A stretch of DNA of 64,000 nucleotides from Citrobacter portucalensis (GCF_002042885.1 NZ_MVFY01000007.1:186001-250000), one strand, 5' to 3'; shown: positions 39,718 through 48,619, counted from the first letter of the stretch. The notes: generated from the letters alone by a model not told the origin. Made by a program: numbers and translations.

Positions 39718-40713
39718 ATGGCATCTTTAAAGGATGTGGCGCAGCGGGCTAACGTCTCGTTAATGACCGTATCGCGGGCGATTAACGAGCCCGAACGGCT
39801 ACGGCCTGAAACCTATAAAAAGGTGATGGAAGCGGTAGATGCGCTGGGGTATGTCTCCGATCTCTCCGCTAAAAAAATTCGTGGTGCGAAAACCACGGCT
39901 AACACGATTGGGGTGCTGGCGTTGGACACCATGACTACGCCATTTTCCGTGGAGATAACGCTCTCTATCGAAGAGACCGCGCGGGCACACGGTTGGAATA
40001 GCTTTGTGGTGAATATGTTCAGCAATGACAAGCCAGAGAAAATGGTTGATCTGCTGCTGGCGCATCGTCCGGACGGTATTATCTACACCGCGATGGGGCT
40101 GCGCCAGGTACCGGTACCGGAAAAGCTGCATAAGTATCGCTGCGTGCTGGCGAACTGTGAAAGCACAAGCGGCCCTTTCCCCACCTATATTCCCGATGAT
40201 GAACAAGGGCAATATCTTGGCGTGAAAGCGCTGCTGGCCGCAGGCTATCGTCAACTGCTGTGCATCCACCTGCCGAAAGGAATTGTGGCGACCGATCGCC
40301 GTCGGGCGGGAATGGAGAGGGCTTGTCGTGAAGCGGGTGTCGACCCTGATGCAATGTTCCACCACTATCTTCCGCCGGGGGAGCGCCACCATATTGATGC
40401 GGCGGAGATTGCCGGGCATTACCTGAGCGGCGCGCGCCCGATGTTCGATGCGGTGGTGTGCGGTAACGACCGCGTGGCTTTTGTTATTTACCAGCTCTTG
40501 CTGGGGCGAGGGCTGCGCATTCCGCAGGACGTCGCTGTGCTGGGCTATGACAATATGGTGGGCACCGGCGAGCTATTTTTGCCGCCGCTATCAACGGTAC
40601 AGCTGCCGCACTATGAAATCGGTCGTCTTAGCGCGCTGCATCTTATCCAGGGGCTCGATCACCGGGATACCGTGCGGGTAGACAGCCCCTGGCTTCCGCG
40701 CGCCTCAATATGA
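39718..40713 (+). CDS. cscR: Sucrose operon repressor CscR (LacI family)
   Basis: The 331-residue regulator has an N-terminal helix-turn-helix starting MASLKDVAQRANVSLMTVSRAI (residues 1-22), a LacI hinge, and a periplasmic-binding-like sugar domain with QDVAVLGYDNM near residue 280. It matches E. coli CscR in length. The ATG at 39718 follows GGAGAGGGT; an upstream ATG at 39694 adds eight residues without similarity. It is expected to repress cscAKB at the paired palindromes until sucrose or fructose is present. Confidence 0.93.
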   Translation: MASLKDVAQRANVSLMTVSRAINEPERLRPETYKKVMEAVDALGYVSDLSAKKIRGAKTTANTIGVLALDTMTTPFSVEITLSIEETARAHGWNSFVVNMFSNDKPEKMVDLLLAHRPDGIIYTAMGLRQVPVPEKLHKYRCVLANCESTSGPFPTYIPDDEQGQYLGVKALLAAGYRQLLCIHLPKGIVATDRRRAGMERACREAGVDPDAMFHHYLPPGERHHIDAAEIAGHYLSGARPMFDAVVCGNDRVAFVIYQLLLGRGLRIPQDVAVLGYDNMVGTGELFLPPLSTVQLPHYEIGRLSALHLIQGLDHRDTVRVDSPWLPRASI

Positions 40714-41234
40714 TTAACCTAACTGCTTCGTTTCATCAACCGGAGGGATGTGTGAATTATGTGGGGGTATCGCTAATTTTCTGGTGGATGTTACAAAACT
40801 GAAACGTGGGGGGACTGTTAAGTCACTGTTTAGCGCGCAAGGCTCAAAGTTGGGGCGTGTATTAAACTTTCGTCGTAATTTAGGGTTTCAATAAAATAAC
40901 CGTTATTTATTAATGTTAACGTATCAATACATCGTAACTTACGAAACGTTTAGATTTTAGTTCGTACTTACCCATCCATAGCTCTTCTCTGCTCATTCTG
41001 CTTCTGTAATTTCAGCGGGACGTACAAGCGTCCACCACATTAACCACATGCAATAGTTCAGCCAGTGACATCGGATTCTACGGCGGTTATAGGCTTTTAC
41101 GTCCCTTTTTTAGCCTACAGATAAACCGTGAAAATTGTGATCCCGTACTCAGATAGTGCATTCCGTGGTTGCCTTTTAACCACAGACTTTTATTGTATTC
41201 TCATTGTATACAATTAAAATACAGGAGATTGAGC
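40714..41234. promoter_or_regulatory. Upstream region of the deoxysugar operon
   Basis: This 521-base AT-rich gap follows cscR. It holds an AGGC/GCCT imperfect hairpin (about 41091-41117) that may end the cscR message, a weak CRP-like half-site TGTGA at 41136-41140, and the GntR-type operator listed separately just before the first structural gene. No open frame or RNA gene is evident. Confidence 0.45.
41203..41214. promoter_or_regulatory. GntR/FCD-type operator TTGTATACAA
   Basis: The perfect palindrome ATTGTATACAAT fits the FadR-subfamily pattern TnGT-N0-3-ACnA. It lies 21 bases before the first gene of the operon, where it would block transcription. A related partial repeat (ATTGTAT) lies at 41192-41198. 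The convergent GntR/FCD gene at 47865-48476 is the natural candidate regulator. Confidence 0.6.
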
Positions 41235-42089
41235 ATGAAAGTGATTGATACCCATAACCATGTTTGGCATTGCCAGGGAGAACATTTTGCCTGGATCACA
41301 GACGATCTGGCGGCAATTCGCCGTGATTTTCTTATTGACGATTTGCAGGCCGTATTGGCTGAAAACCACATCGAAGGCGCCATTTTAGTACAAGCCATCC
41401 CTTCAATTGAGGAGACCGAATGGCTGCTGGAAATAGCTGAGCATCACGATGAAGTAAAAGGTGTTGTGGGATGGGTGGATATAAACCGCGGGGCTGGGAT
41501 CGCAGAGGATTTGCAGAGACTGCAGAGAAAATCCCGCTATCTGAAAGGGATCCGCTATATGTCTCAGGGCTTGCCTGAGAGCCATTTAGTGACCCCGCAA
41601 TTTATCCAGGGGGTACGTTGCGTTGGAGAGCAGGGGCTGGTGTATGAACTGCTGGTTACGCACCAACAGCTGAAGGCGGCAAGCCAGCTTATCTCTGCTT
41701 GTCCGGAAGTGACCTTTGTTATCGAACATGCGGCAAAACCCGCAGTTCGCGACGGAGAAATTACCCGCTGGCGTGAACAGTTAATGTTGATTGGTGAGGC
41801 TTACAGCAATGTTTTTTGCAAACTATCAGGCCTGGTCACGGAAGCAGATTATGCCCGCTGGACGGGACCTGAGCAGGCGAGCCAGGAGCTTGAACCTTAT
41901 TTTAGCTCGGTTTTTGCGGCATTTGGTGATGAGCGAGTGATGTATGGATCTGACTGGCCTGTTTCTCTACTGGCGTTACCGTACGCCGACACTTTAGGGC
42001 TTTATCTGAACTACCTGCAATCTCACCAGGCTCTTTCCAGCGATAACTTTTTTTATCGCGTGGCAGAGAAGGTTTACTCATTAAAGTAA
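41235..42089 (+). CDS. Amidohydrolase-2 family sugar lactonase
   Basis: This 284-residue metal-dependent TIM-barrel hydrolase belongs to the COG3618 group, which contains L-fucono- and L-rhamnono-lactonases. Metal ligands are suggested by IDTHNHVWH (residues 4-12), with further histidines and acids in VIEHAAKP (about 175-182) and the terminal YGSDWPVSLL (about 237-246). AGGAG precedes the ATG at 41235; the open frame upstream crosses the operator. It would hydrolyse the sugar lactone made by the aldose dehydrogenase two genes downstream. The exact sugar is inferred from the whole operon. Confidence 0.82.
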   Translation: MKVIDTHNHVWHCQGEHFAWITDDLAAIRRDFLIDDLQAVLAENHIEGAILVQAIPSIEETEWLLEIAEHHDEVKGVVGWVDINRGAGIAEDLQRLQRKSRYLKGIRYMSQGLPESHLVTPQFIQGVRCVGEQGLVYELLVTHQQLKAASQLISACPEVTFVIEHAAKPAVRDGEITRWREQLMLIGEAYSNVFCKLSGLVTEADYARWTGPEQASQELEPYFSSVFAAFGDERVMYGSDWPVSLLALPYADTLGLYLNYLQSHQALSSDNFFYRVAEKVYSLK

Positions 42090-42102
42090 CAGGGGGGCAC
42101 TT

Positions 42103-43482
42103 ATGGAAGTCGTTCAATATATCCTCGGATTTGGCCCGGCAGTGGTCATTCCAATGATTATGTTTTTATTTGCCGTGCTATTTGGCGCGAAACTTGCCGA
42201 TGCGGCGAAAAATGCAATGACGGTAGGTATTGGTTTTCTCGGTCTTTCGTTGCTGATCGGTTTTATGGTGACATCACTCAGCAGTTCGACAGAAGCGATG
42301 GTAAAAAACCTCAATCTTCATTATGAAGTATTGGATCTGGGCTGGCCGTTAATTAGCGCCTTCAGTCTGGCTGCGCTTTCTCTACCGATTGTTTATGCGT
42401 TATGTTTTGCCACTAATTTGTTGATGATTTCAACCAATACCACCAAAACCCTTAACGTTGATTTTTGGAATTACTGGCACTTTGTATTTGCCGGAATCAT
42501 CGTTGAACAGGTGACGGGTTCATTTTGGATGGGAATCTTTGCTAGTTGGATCACATTTATTATTACGCTAAAAATCGCCGATTACATTGCCCCACATGTG
42601 CAGAAATTCTGTGACACGCCAAACGTGACCATTACTCAGGCGGAGATCGTCGCATGGGCCCCGCTGGCATTTTTAATGGACCGTGTAATTGATCGCATTC
42701 CGTTGATTAACAAAATTGACCTTAATCTCAGCAAAATTGAAGCCAAACTAGGGTTTTTTGGTAGTCCGTTAGCGATGGGGGCCATTCTTGGGGTGATCAT
42801 CGGTATGCTTGGTGCGCTACCGTTCAGCGATATTATTAAGAGTGGAATGAATTTTGCTGCGGTCATGGTGTTATTACCGACGATGGCGGGAGTGCTGGTC
42901 AGTGGTCTGGTACCGATTACTGAAATTGCTTCTGAATGGGTAAAGAAACGTTTTCCAACAAAGTCACTTTATTTTGGTATCAGCGGTGAAATTGCTTTTA
43001 AAAATCCTGCGGTATTGTCTGTAGGTATTTTGATGGTGCCACTCACGATCCTGATTAGTACTATTTTGCCTTTTAATACCATGATGCCATTCGCCGATAT
43101 TCCTTATCTGCCGATATTTGTTGTCTTTGGCACGGTTGCATGCAACGGAAACATGTTCCGCGGATTAATTAATGGCATTGTCATCGTGTGTGGGATCCTG
43201 TGGTTTGGTTCGGATCTCGCGGTTGTGTCGCAGGCTTTGGCCGAAAAGGCGCAACTGAATGTGCCAAAAGAGATGATGGCCTCATCAATTGATGGTGGCT
43301 CACACGCTATATCTTATATCTTCTACAAAATGTTCGAGCTGTTAAAAGGAATGAATCCTGCACTCTTGTGTCTTTTTTCTATCGTAGTGACTGGGATTAT
43401 TATTTATGTGCTGAAGTTGATTTTTAATATTAATAATAAATCAACGACCGCGGCCTCATTAACTGCTAACAAAGTTGACTAA
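42103..43482 (+). CDS. PTS galactitol-type EIIC transporter, without IIA/IIB partners
   Basis: This 459-residue membrane protein is of the GatC (PTS_EIIC galactitol) family. It starts ILGFGPAVVIPMIMFLFAVLFGAKLADA in the first span region and includes NTTKTLNVDFWNYWHFVFAG (about 111-130) and the SLYFGISGEIAFKNPAVLS region (about 287-306). Usual GatC length is about 450. No EIIA or EIIB gene is in the operon. Because the neighbouring enzymes appear to act on unphosphorylated sugar acids, it may work with GatAB encoded elsewhere or as a PEP-independent carrier. Start at 42103 after GGGGG and 13 bases from the lactonase stop. Confidence 0.82.
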   Translation: MEVVQYILGFGPAVVIPMIMFLFAVLFGAKLADAAKNAMTVGIGFLGLSLLIGFMVTSLSSSTEAMVKNLNLHYEVLDLGWPLISAFSLAALSLPIVYALCFATNLLMISTNTTKTLNVDFWNYWHFVFAGIIVEQVTGSFWMGIFASWITFIITLKIADYIAPHVQKFCDTPNVTITQAEIVAWAPLAFLMDRVIDRIPLINKIDLNLSKIEAKLGFFGSPLAMGAILGVIIGMLGALPFSDIIKSGMNFAAVMVLLPTMAGVLVSGLVPITEIASEWVKKRFPTKSLYFGISGEIAFKNPAVLSVGILMVPLTILISTILPFNTMMPFADIPYLPIFVVFGTVACNGNMFRGLINGIVIVCGILWFGSDLAVVSQALAEKAQLNVPKEMMASSIDGGSHAISYIFYKMFELLKGMNPALLCLFSIVVTGIIIYVLKLIFNINNKSTTAASLTANKVD

Positions 43483-43510
43483 GAATACTGATAAACATCA
43501 GGGGAATATT

Positions 43511-44506
43511 ATGATCACTCAGAATACAATTAAAAGTGTAGGGCTTAGTGTACCTTCTTTAACCTTCGGCGCAGCCAGCCTGGCTAATTTATTCAGAACG
43601 CTGAGCAATAACGAAGCCATGGACATTGTTGATAAGGCCATTCAGGTTGGCTGGCGCTACTTTGATACAGCACCACATTATGGCAGCGGACTTTCTGAGT
43701 TGCGTTTAGGTCTGGGATTACGTGGACTGGAGCGTAGCGAATATGTTTTGTCCACCAAGGTTGGTCGCCTGCTGCAATCCCGGAAACAAGAGCCAGGCCT
43801 TGAAGCAGGGGAATTTTTTTATGATGAGAACCCTTTTAACCGACAGGCTGATTACTCCTATGAGGGCATCATGCGCTCATACGAAAACTCTATCCAGCGG
43901 CTGGGAACCCGTTATATCGACATTCTCTATGTACACGATCTCGGCACTTATACCTACGGCAATACGGAACTGGAACGCCAACATTTTAAAACCTTCTGCG
44001 AGTCAGGGCAGAAGGCTTTAGAAGAGCTAAAGCGCAATGGTGATATCAAAGCCTGGGGCGCAGGCGCGAATGAAGAGGCAATCCTGATGGAGGTGATGGA
44101 TAACGCTGCCCCGGATATCTTAATGCTCGCCAACCGCTACAACCTGCTGGAAACAGACCGCCAGGCGTTCTTTGCCAAATGTGAAAGCAACAATGTTTCG
44201 GTGGCTGTTGCTGCACCTTTCGCTACCGGAGTTTTAGTCGCGAAAGATAAATCGAAGGCGTTGTATGAATACGGTTCCGCGCCAGCGCAGGTTATTGAAA
44301 AAGTAAATGCGATAGAAGCGCTATGTGCAAAACATGCCGTGCCGATTGGTGCTGCGGCGCTGCAATTCCCATTAAGAAACCAAAATGTGGTCACCGTAAC
44401 CTGCGGCGTTCAATCCGTAGAACAAGCGTTGACTAATTTTGCCTGGGCTAACTGGGATATTCCGCAGGAATTGTGGGATGAACTGGCCAGCATTGGTATT
44501 CAGTAA
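43511..44506 (+). CDS. Aldo/keto reductase, aldose (L-fucose-like) 1-dehydrogenase
   Basis: The 331-residue AKR is of the D-threo-aldose/L-fucose dehydrogenase subgroup. Catalytic residues are seen in WRYFDTAPHYGSGLSE (Asp and Tyr, about residues 45-60), the conserved lysine in VLSTKVGRLL, and the histidine in DILYVHDLG. The NAD(P) site is in the last third (AALQFPLRNQNVVTVTCGVQS). It would oxidise the sugar to its lactone, the first step of the pathway. The ATG at 43511 follows AGGGGAA; the longer frame from 43475 overlaps the EIIC end. Pyridoxal 4-dehydrogenase activity is known in this subgroup and is the main alternative. Confidence 0.82.
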   Translation: MITQNTIKSVGLSVPSLTFGAASLANLFRTLSNNEAMDIVDKAIQVGWRYFDTAPHYGSGLSELRLGLGLRGLERSEYVLSTKVGRLLQSRKQEPGLEAGEFFYDENPFNRQADYSYEGIMRSYENSIQRLGTRYIDILYVHDLGTYTYGNTELERQHFKTFCESGQKALEELKRNGDIKAWGAGANEEAILMEVMDNAAPDILMLANRYNLLETDRQAFFAKCESNNVSVAVAAPFATGVLVAKDKSKALYEYGSAPAQVIEKVNAIEALCAKHAVPIGAAALQFPLRNQNVVTVTCGVQSVEQALTNFAWANWDIPQELWDELASIGIQ

Positions 44507-44553
44507 GCATCATTTGTAACTTTGCGAAAAAATTAACAGATATTGAGGATGTA

Positions 44554-45654
44554 ATGAAAATAGTTAAAGCCGAAATCTTTATGGTTGATTTGAAACCTAA
44601 AGTAAAACGTGTCGATGCGATTCAGTCTTTTGTCTCACAAGAGACGCCGATTATTCGTTTAACAACATCGAGTGGAGAAATTGGTGAGGGCTATACCTAC
44701 ACAATTGGCACCGGCGGCTCATCTGTGGTTGCGCTGTTACGAGATCACCTGTTACCGAAATTGATTGGTCAGGATGCGACGATGATTGAGGGCATCTGGG
44801 AATCATTGCTGTTCTCAACTCATGCGACCTCGGTTGGCGCCATTACGTCTCTGGCATTGGCAGCCATTGATACCGCATTATGGGATTTGAAGTGTAAGCG
44901 CATGAATTTGCCGCTGTATAAAGTCGCAGGTGGTGCGAAGTCGCGCATGAAGTTATACACCACCGAAGGGGGCTGGCTGCATTTAAGCACTCAGGAATTA
45001 GTTGATGATGCGCTGGCTGTTAAGGCGCAGGGATTCTGCGGTTCTAAAATCAAAATTGGTTCTGAAAGTCCGGTGCGTGATATCGAGCGTTTGACTGCTG
45101 TACGTGAAGCGGTGGGTGATGAGTACGTGATCATGACTGATTGCAACCAGGCGTTTAAATTCTCGGAAGCCAAACAGCGAGCAGCGTTGTTGGAGCATAT
45201 TAATCTTTCATGGATTGAAGAGCCGTTTCTGGCACATGATGTTGATTCTCATCAAAAATTGTGTGAGTCAACCACCATTCCTGTCGCGGTGGGTGAGTCC
45301 ATTTATTCTATCCAGCACTTCAAAGAGTATTTACAGAATAATGCCGCAGATATTATTCAGGTTGATGTGGCTCGTATTGGTGGTATTACACCATGGCTTA
45401 AAGTTGCACATATGGCGGAATGCTTTAATAAAATTGTCTGTCCGCATTTCTTGATGGAATTGCATATATCATTATGTTGCGCCATTACTAATAGCCGTTG
45501 GTTGGAATATATTCCACAGCTCGATAGTGTTACTCTGAATAAGGTGAATATTCGCGAGGGATATGCTTTCCCACCAGAAGAACCTGGTTTGGGTATTCAG
45601 TGGGACTGGCAGAAAATACAGGCTGATACTGTTGTTTACCATGTCATTGAATAA
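44554..45654 (+). CDS. Enolase-superfamily (mandelate racemase type) sugar-acid dehydratase
   Basis: The 366-residue protein has the capping domain (1 to about 125) and a TIM barrel with KxK general base SKIKIGS (about 167-173), metal ligands in IMTDCNQAF (Asp, about 195), IEEPF (Glu, about 221) and VGESIYS (Glu, about 247), the VDVARIGGIT aspartate and the catalytic histidine in CPHFLMELH. All residues needed for mandelate-racemase-subgroup chemistry are present. Dehydration of an aldonate to a 2-keto-3-deoxy acid fits its place between dehydrogenase/lactonase and aldolase. Substrate (L-fuconate or similar) is inferred. Confidence 0.83.
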   Translation: MKIVKAEIFMVDLKPKVKRVDAIQSFVSQETPIIRLTTSSGEIGEGYTYTIGTGGSSVVALLRDHLLPKLIGQDATMIEGIWESLLFSTHATSVGAITSLALAAIDTALWDLKCKRMNLPLYKVAGGAKSRMKLYTTEGGWLHLSTQELVDDALAVKAQGFCGSKIKIGSESPVRDIERLTAVREAVGDEYVIMTDCNQAFKFSEAKQRAALLEHINLSWIEEPFLAHDVDSHQKLCESTTIPVAVGESIYSIQHFKEYLQNNAADIIQVDVARIGGITPWLKVAHMAECFNKIVCPHFLMELHISLCCAITNSRWLEYIPQLDSVTLNKVNIREGYAFPPEEPGLGIQWDWQKIQADTVVYHVIE

Positions 45655-45683
45655 AACAATTTTTATTTTCTCAGGAATATATT

Positions 45684-46580
45684 ATGTCTGAAAATCATGC
45701 TCAATTTCACGGTGCATGGTGCCCATCAATTACGCCTTTTGATCAACAAGGAAATATTGATTTATCGGCACTGCAGCAGCATTTGCGACGTTTGGAAGAG
45801 GCTGGGACTCATGTCGTATTGCTAATGGGAAGTATTGGGGAGTTCACCGCATTAACGCTGGATGAACGACTGATGCTTATCCGTGAGGCACGGAAAATGT
45901 CATCGCTGCCGCTGGTGGCAAATATCTCAGCTACCTGTATGGCGGATATGATACGTCTGGCAGAAGAGGCCTGGCATTGCGGGTATCAAGCAGTGATGAT
46001 TCTACCTCACTACTATTTTCAACAAACGCCGGCCCAACTATTGGCATACTACCGCGATCTGGGGCAGCGCCTGAATGGAAAATGGTTCGCATACAACTTT
46101 CCTGCCCGAACTGGATGCGATCTGGACGCGGTACTGGTAGCGCAATTAGCGGCAGAATTTCCCAATTTTGTGGGTGTTAAAGATACTGTTGATTGTCTCT
46201 CTCATACTCGCGCAATTATTCAGTCAGTCGCGTCCGTTAGAGACGATTTTGTTGTTCTGTCCGGTTATGATGAATATCTTATCCCAAATCTCCTGGCGGG
46301 TGGCGCGGGAGTTATTTCAGGATTAAATAATATTTGTCCCGAACTTTTTGTGCAGGCAATTAAAGCCTGGGATGAAAATGATCTTACCCAGCTTACTGGC
46401 ATACAGCGTGAGATAAGCCGACTTTCTGCTATTTATAATATTGGTAATGATTTTGTTACTACAATTAAAACCGCGGTGGCTCATAAGTTTCAGTATTCTG
46501 GAGAGAAATCAAGAAGCTTTGCGGGGGAACTAACTCGTCAGGAATCGCAACAGATTGACATAATGTTCAGTATCCAATAA
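45684..46580 (+). CDS. DapA-family aldolase for a 2-keto-3-deoxy sugar acid
   Basis: This 298-residue TIM-barrel enzyme of the dihydrodipicolinate synthase/N-acetylneuraminate lyase family has the Schiff-base lysine in FVGVKDT (about residue 164), the proton-relay tyrosine in FAYNFPARTG (about 135-144) and the carboxylate-binding GSIGEFTAL (about 49-57). With the preceding dehydratase it would split a 2-keto-3-deoxy-fuconate-like acid into pyruvate and lactaldehyde, the latter being the substrate of the next gene product. Reaction is inferred from family and operon. Spacing to the dehydratase is 29 bases. Confidence 0.83.
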   Translation: MSENHAQFHGAWCPSITPFDQQGNIDLSALQQHLRRLEEAGTHVVLLMGSIGEFTALTLDERLMLIREARKMSSLPLVANISATCMADMIRLAEEAWHCGYQAVMILPHYYFQQTPAQLLAYYRDLGQRLNGKWFAYNFPARTGCDLDAVLVAQLAAEFPNFVGVKDTVDCLSHTRAIIQSVASVRDDFVVLSGYDEYLIPNLLAGGAGVISGLNNICPELFVQAIKAWDENDLTQLTGIQREISRLSAIYNIGNDFVTTIKTAVAHKFQYSGEKSRSFAGELTRQESQQIDIMFSIQ

Positions 46581-46659
46581 TCAAAAATCAATAACAGCAC
46601 ACATTATGCCACGGCAATGCTGTATTGCTGTTATATCTCTCTGTTATAAGGTATAGAAT

Positions 46660-47811
46660 ATGTCTTATAGAATGATATTAAATGAAACCTCATATTTTGG
46701 CGTGGGTTCAATTAACGCTATCGTTGATGAAGTTAAAAAGCGAGGTTTTAAAAAAGCGCTGGTAGTTACTGACCACGATCTTATCCAGTTTAATGTAGCG
46801 ACCAAGGTACTTGATATTCTTGATAGCGCAGGGTTGCCTTACCAAATTTTTGATAAGGTCATACCTAACCCTACGATTGACGTCGTGCAGCAAGGTGTTG
46901 AGGCATTTCGTCAGGCGGGGGCAGATTACCTGGTCGCTATTGGTGGCGGTTCACCGCAGGATACGTGCAAAGCGGTAGGGATAATCATTAACAACCCTGA
47001 GTTTGCCGATGTCCGCAGCCTCGAAGGTGGGGCTGACACTAAAAATGCCGCTGTACCGATGATTGCCATTCCAACGACCGCGGGTACGGCAGCTGAGGTG
47101 ACTATTAACTATGTGATTACCGATGTAGAGAACCGACGTAAGTTCGTTTGCTATGATCCTCATGCTATTCCGGTCGTTGCCATTATTGATGCTGACATGA
47201 TGGCCAGCATGCCGCCCAGTTTAAAAGCGGCAACCGGTGTTGACGCGCTGACTCATGCAATCGAAGGATATATTACGAAAGGGGCATGGGAATTAACCGA
47301 TACGCTTCATTTAAAGGCGATTGAGATGATAGGGCGTTCGCTACGCGGTTCGATACAGGGAGTCGCCCATGACGCTGAAGGCATGGCGGTGGGGCAGTAT
47401 ATTGCCGGGATGGGCTTTTCTAATGTCGGATTGGGCCTGGTGCATGGGATGGCCCATCCTCTGGGTGCATTCTATGGTACGCCACACGGCGTCGCCAATG
47501 CAGTGCTATTGCCGCATATCATGGCATACAACGCCGAGTTTACAGGAGACAAATATCGCCAAATTGCACAGGCTTTGGGCAATACTCAGGCCATGGTGAT
47601 GCCGATCGAAGAGGCGCGTCAGGCGGCCGTTGAAGCCGTGGCACAGCTTAACCGCGACGTAAATATTCCCGCCCGACTGCGCGATATCGGCATGAAATAT
47701 GAAGATATCGATGCTCTGGCAGCTGCGGCAATGGCGGACGTCTGTACAGGTGGAAACCCTCGAGATACTTGTATTGAAGAGATTAAGGCGTTGTACCGAC
47801 AACTCTACTAA
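46660..47811 (+). CDS. Iron-containing alcohol dehydrogenase, FucO-like lactaldehyde reductase
   Basis: The 383-residue group III alcohol dehydrogenase strongly resembles FucO (1,2-propanediol oxidoreductase): start MILNETSYFGVGSI, nucleotide site AIGGGSPQDTCKAVGII (about 94-110), PTTAGTAAEVT, and the iron ligands in DADMMASMPPSL, HAIEGYI, GLVHGMAHPLGAFYGTPHG (about 254-272). It would reduce L-lactaldehyde to 1,2-propanediol or run the reverse reaction. Its presence implies a 6-deoxysugar as starting substrate. It ends the operon 79 bases after the aldolase, before a strong hairpin. It is probably a FucO paralogue, not fucO itself, because fucPIK are absent. Confidence 0.87.
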   Translation: MSYRMILNETSYFGVGSINAIVDEVKKRGFKKALVVTDHDLIQFNVATKVLDILDSAGLPYQIFDKVIPNPTIDVVQQGVEAFRQAGADYLVAIGGGSPQDTCKAVGIIINNPEFADVRSLEGGADTKNAAVPMIAIPTTAGTAAEVTINYVITDVENRRKFVCYDPHAIPVVAIIDADMMASMPPSLKAATGVDALTHAIEGYITKGAWELTDTLHLKAIEMIGRSLRGSIQGVAHDAEGMAVGQYIAGMGFSNVGLGLVHGMAHPLGAFYGTPHGVANAVLLPHIMAYNAEFTGDKYRQIAQALGNTQAMVMPIEEARQAAVEAVAQLNRDVNIPARLRDIGMKYEDIDALAAAAMADVCTGGNPRDTCIEEIKALYRQLY

Positions 47812-47824
47812 TTTTTAACTTTCC

Positions 47825-47852
47825 ACATGACCGGTAGAAATACCGGTCATGT
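47825..47852. terminator. Bidirectional terminator hairpin after the deoxysugar operon
   Basis: Perfect 12-base arms ACATGACCGGTA (47825-47836) and TACCGGTCATGT (47841-47852) enclose a GAAA tetraloop. It lies between the convergent reductase and GntR genes, 14 and 13 bases from their stops. The tails are AT-rich but not a pure T tract. Confidence 0.8.
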
Positions 47853-47864
47853 TATATGCATAGC

Positions 47865-48476
47865 CTATTTAAAGCTGGAGAACAGGCGGTTGTAGGAGTT
47901 GTTGACGTGATGGGCAATGGCTTCACGGGTTTGTTCTATATCGCGGGCAATAATACCGGCGCAAATTTTCAAATGTTCTTTGGATGAATCAATAATTGAA
48001 TCATTTTTCATTTTGTCTGAACGCAGCATGCGTAACCGGTCATACATGAAGGTCAGCGTTTTAGTCACAATAGCGTTGTGGCAATCGGATAGCATTTGTT
48101 CATGTAGCTCGTTATCAGCTTCGAGTAATAAAGACACATTCGAATCATGAAAACCGACTTCAATTTTATCTTTAATTGTCTGGTAGCGTTGCGGGTCCTG
48201 GTTCTCCCATGACAAATTCAATACCATAATTTCAATGTCTTTTCGGATCTGGAAAATATCACGTATTTCACTGAGCGTAATGGGTTTAATGGTTTTCGTT
48301 TTATTTTTGGAAGGCTCAATCCAGCCTTCAGTCATCAGGCGAAACAAAGCTTCGCGCAGCGGCGTACGGCTGACATTAAGTTCCTGACATAGCTCATTTT
48401 CTGAGATAGCCCCCACCAACTCATTGGCGATGATTTTGGCCTTCAATTGATGATATGTTTTTTCGCTGATGTTCAT
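47865..48476 (-). CDS. GntR-family (FadR/FCD) transcriptional regulator
   Basis: The 203-residue regulator has an N-terminal winged helix (ISENELCQELNVSRTPLREALFRL, residues 24-47 in pieces) and an FCD ligand domain (about 75-200) with metal/ligand histidines in DNELHEQML, SKEHLKI and IAHHVNN. It is convergent with the catabolic operon and most likely controls it through the TTGTATACAA palindrome at 41203-41214. FCD proteins commonly bind sugar acids such as 2-keto-3-deoxy acids, consistent with induction by a pathway intermediate. Confidence 0.85.
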   Translation of the reverse strand: MNISEKTYHQLKAKIIANELVGAISENELCQELNVSRTPLREALFRLMTEGWIEPSKNKTKTIKPITLSEIRDIFQIRKDIEIMVLNLSWENQDPQRYQTIKDKIEVGFHDSNVSLLLEADNELHEQMLSDCHNAIVTKTLTFMYDRLRMLRSDKMKNDSIIDSSKEHLKICAGIIARDIEQTREAIAHHVNNSYNRLFSSFK

Positions 48477-48619
48477 AGTCTGGCTTTAATGAGGGTCATA
48501 ATCATGTTTAATGAGATACAAATTAGCCCCTTGTCACTATGAAATCAATGGGTAAGCCCGGTTGTACAACGAATTAGCTCGTGTTTCAACGACTCAGTCA
48601 GCAGCACTAACAGCTGCCA

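Noticed and set aside
41136..41151. CRP site TGTGA-N6-ACTCA before the deoxysugar operon
   Set aside because: Only the left half fits the consensus; recorded as a weak half-site and not called as a site.
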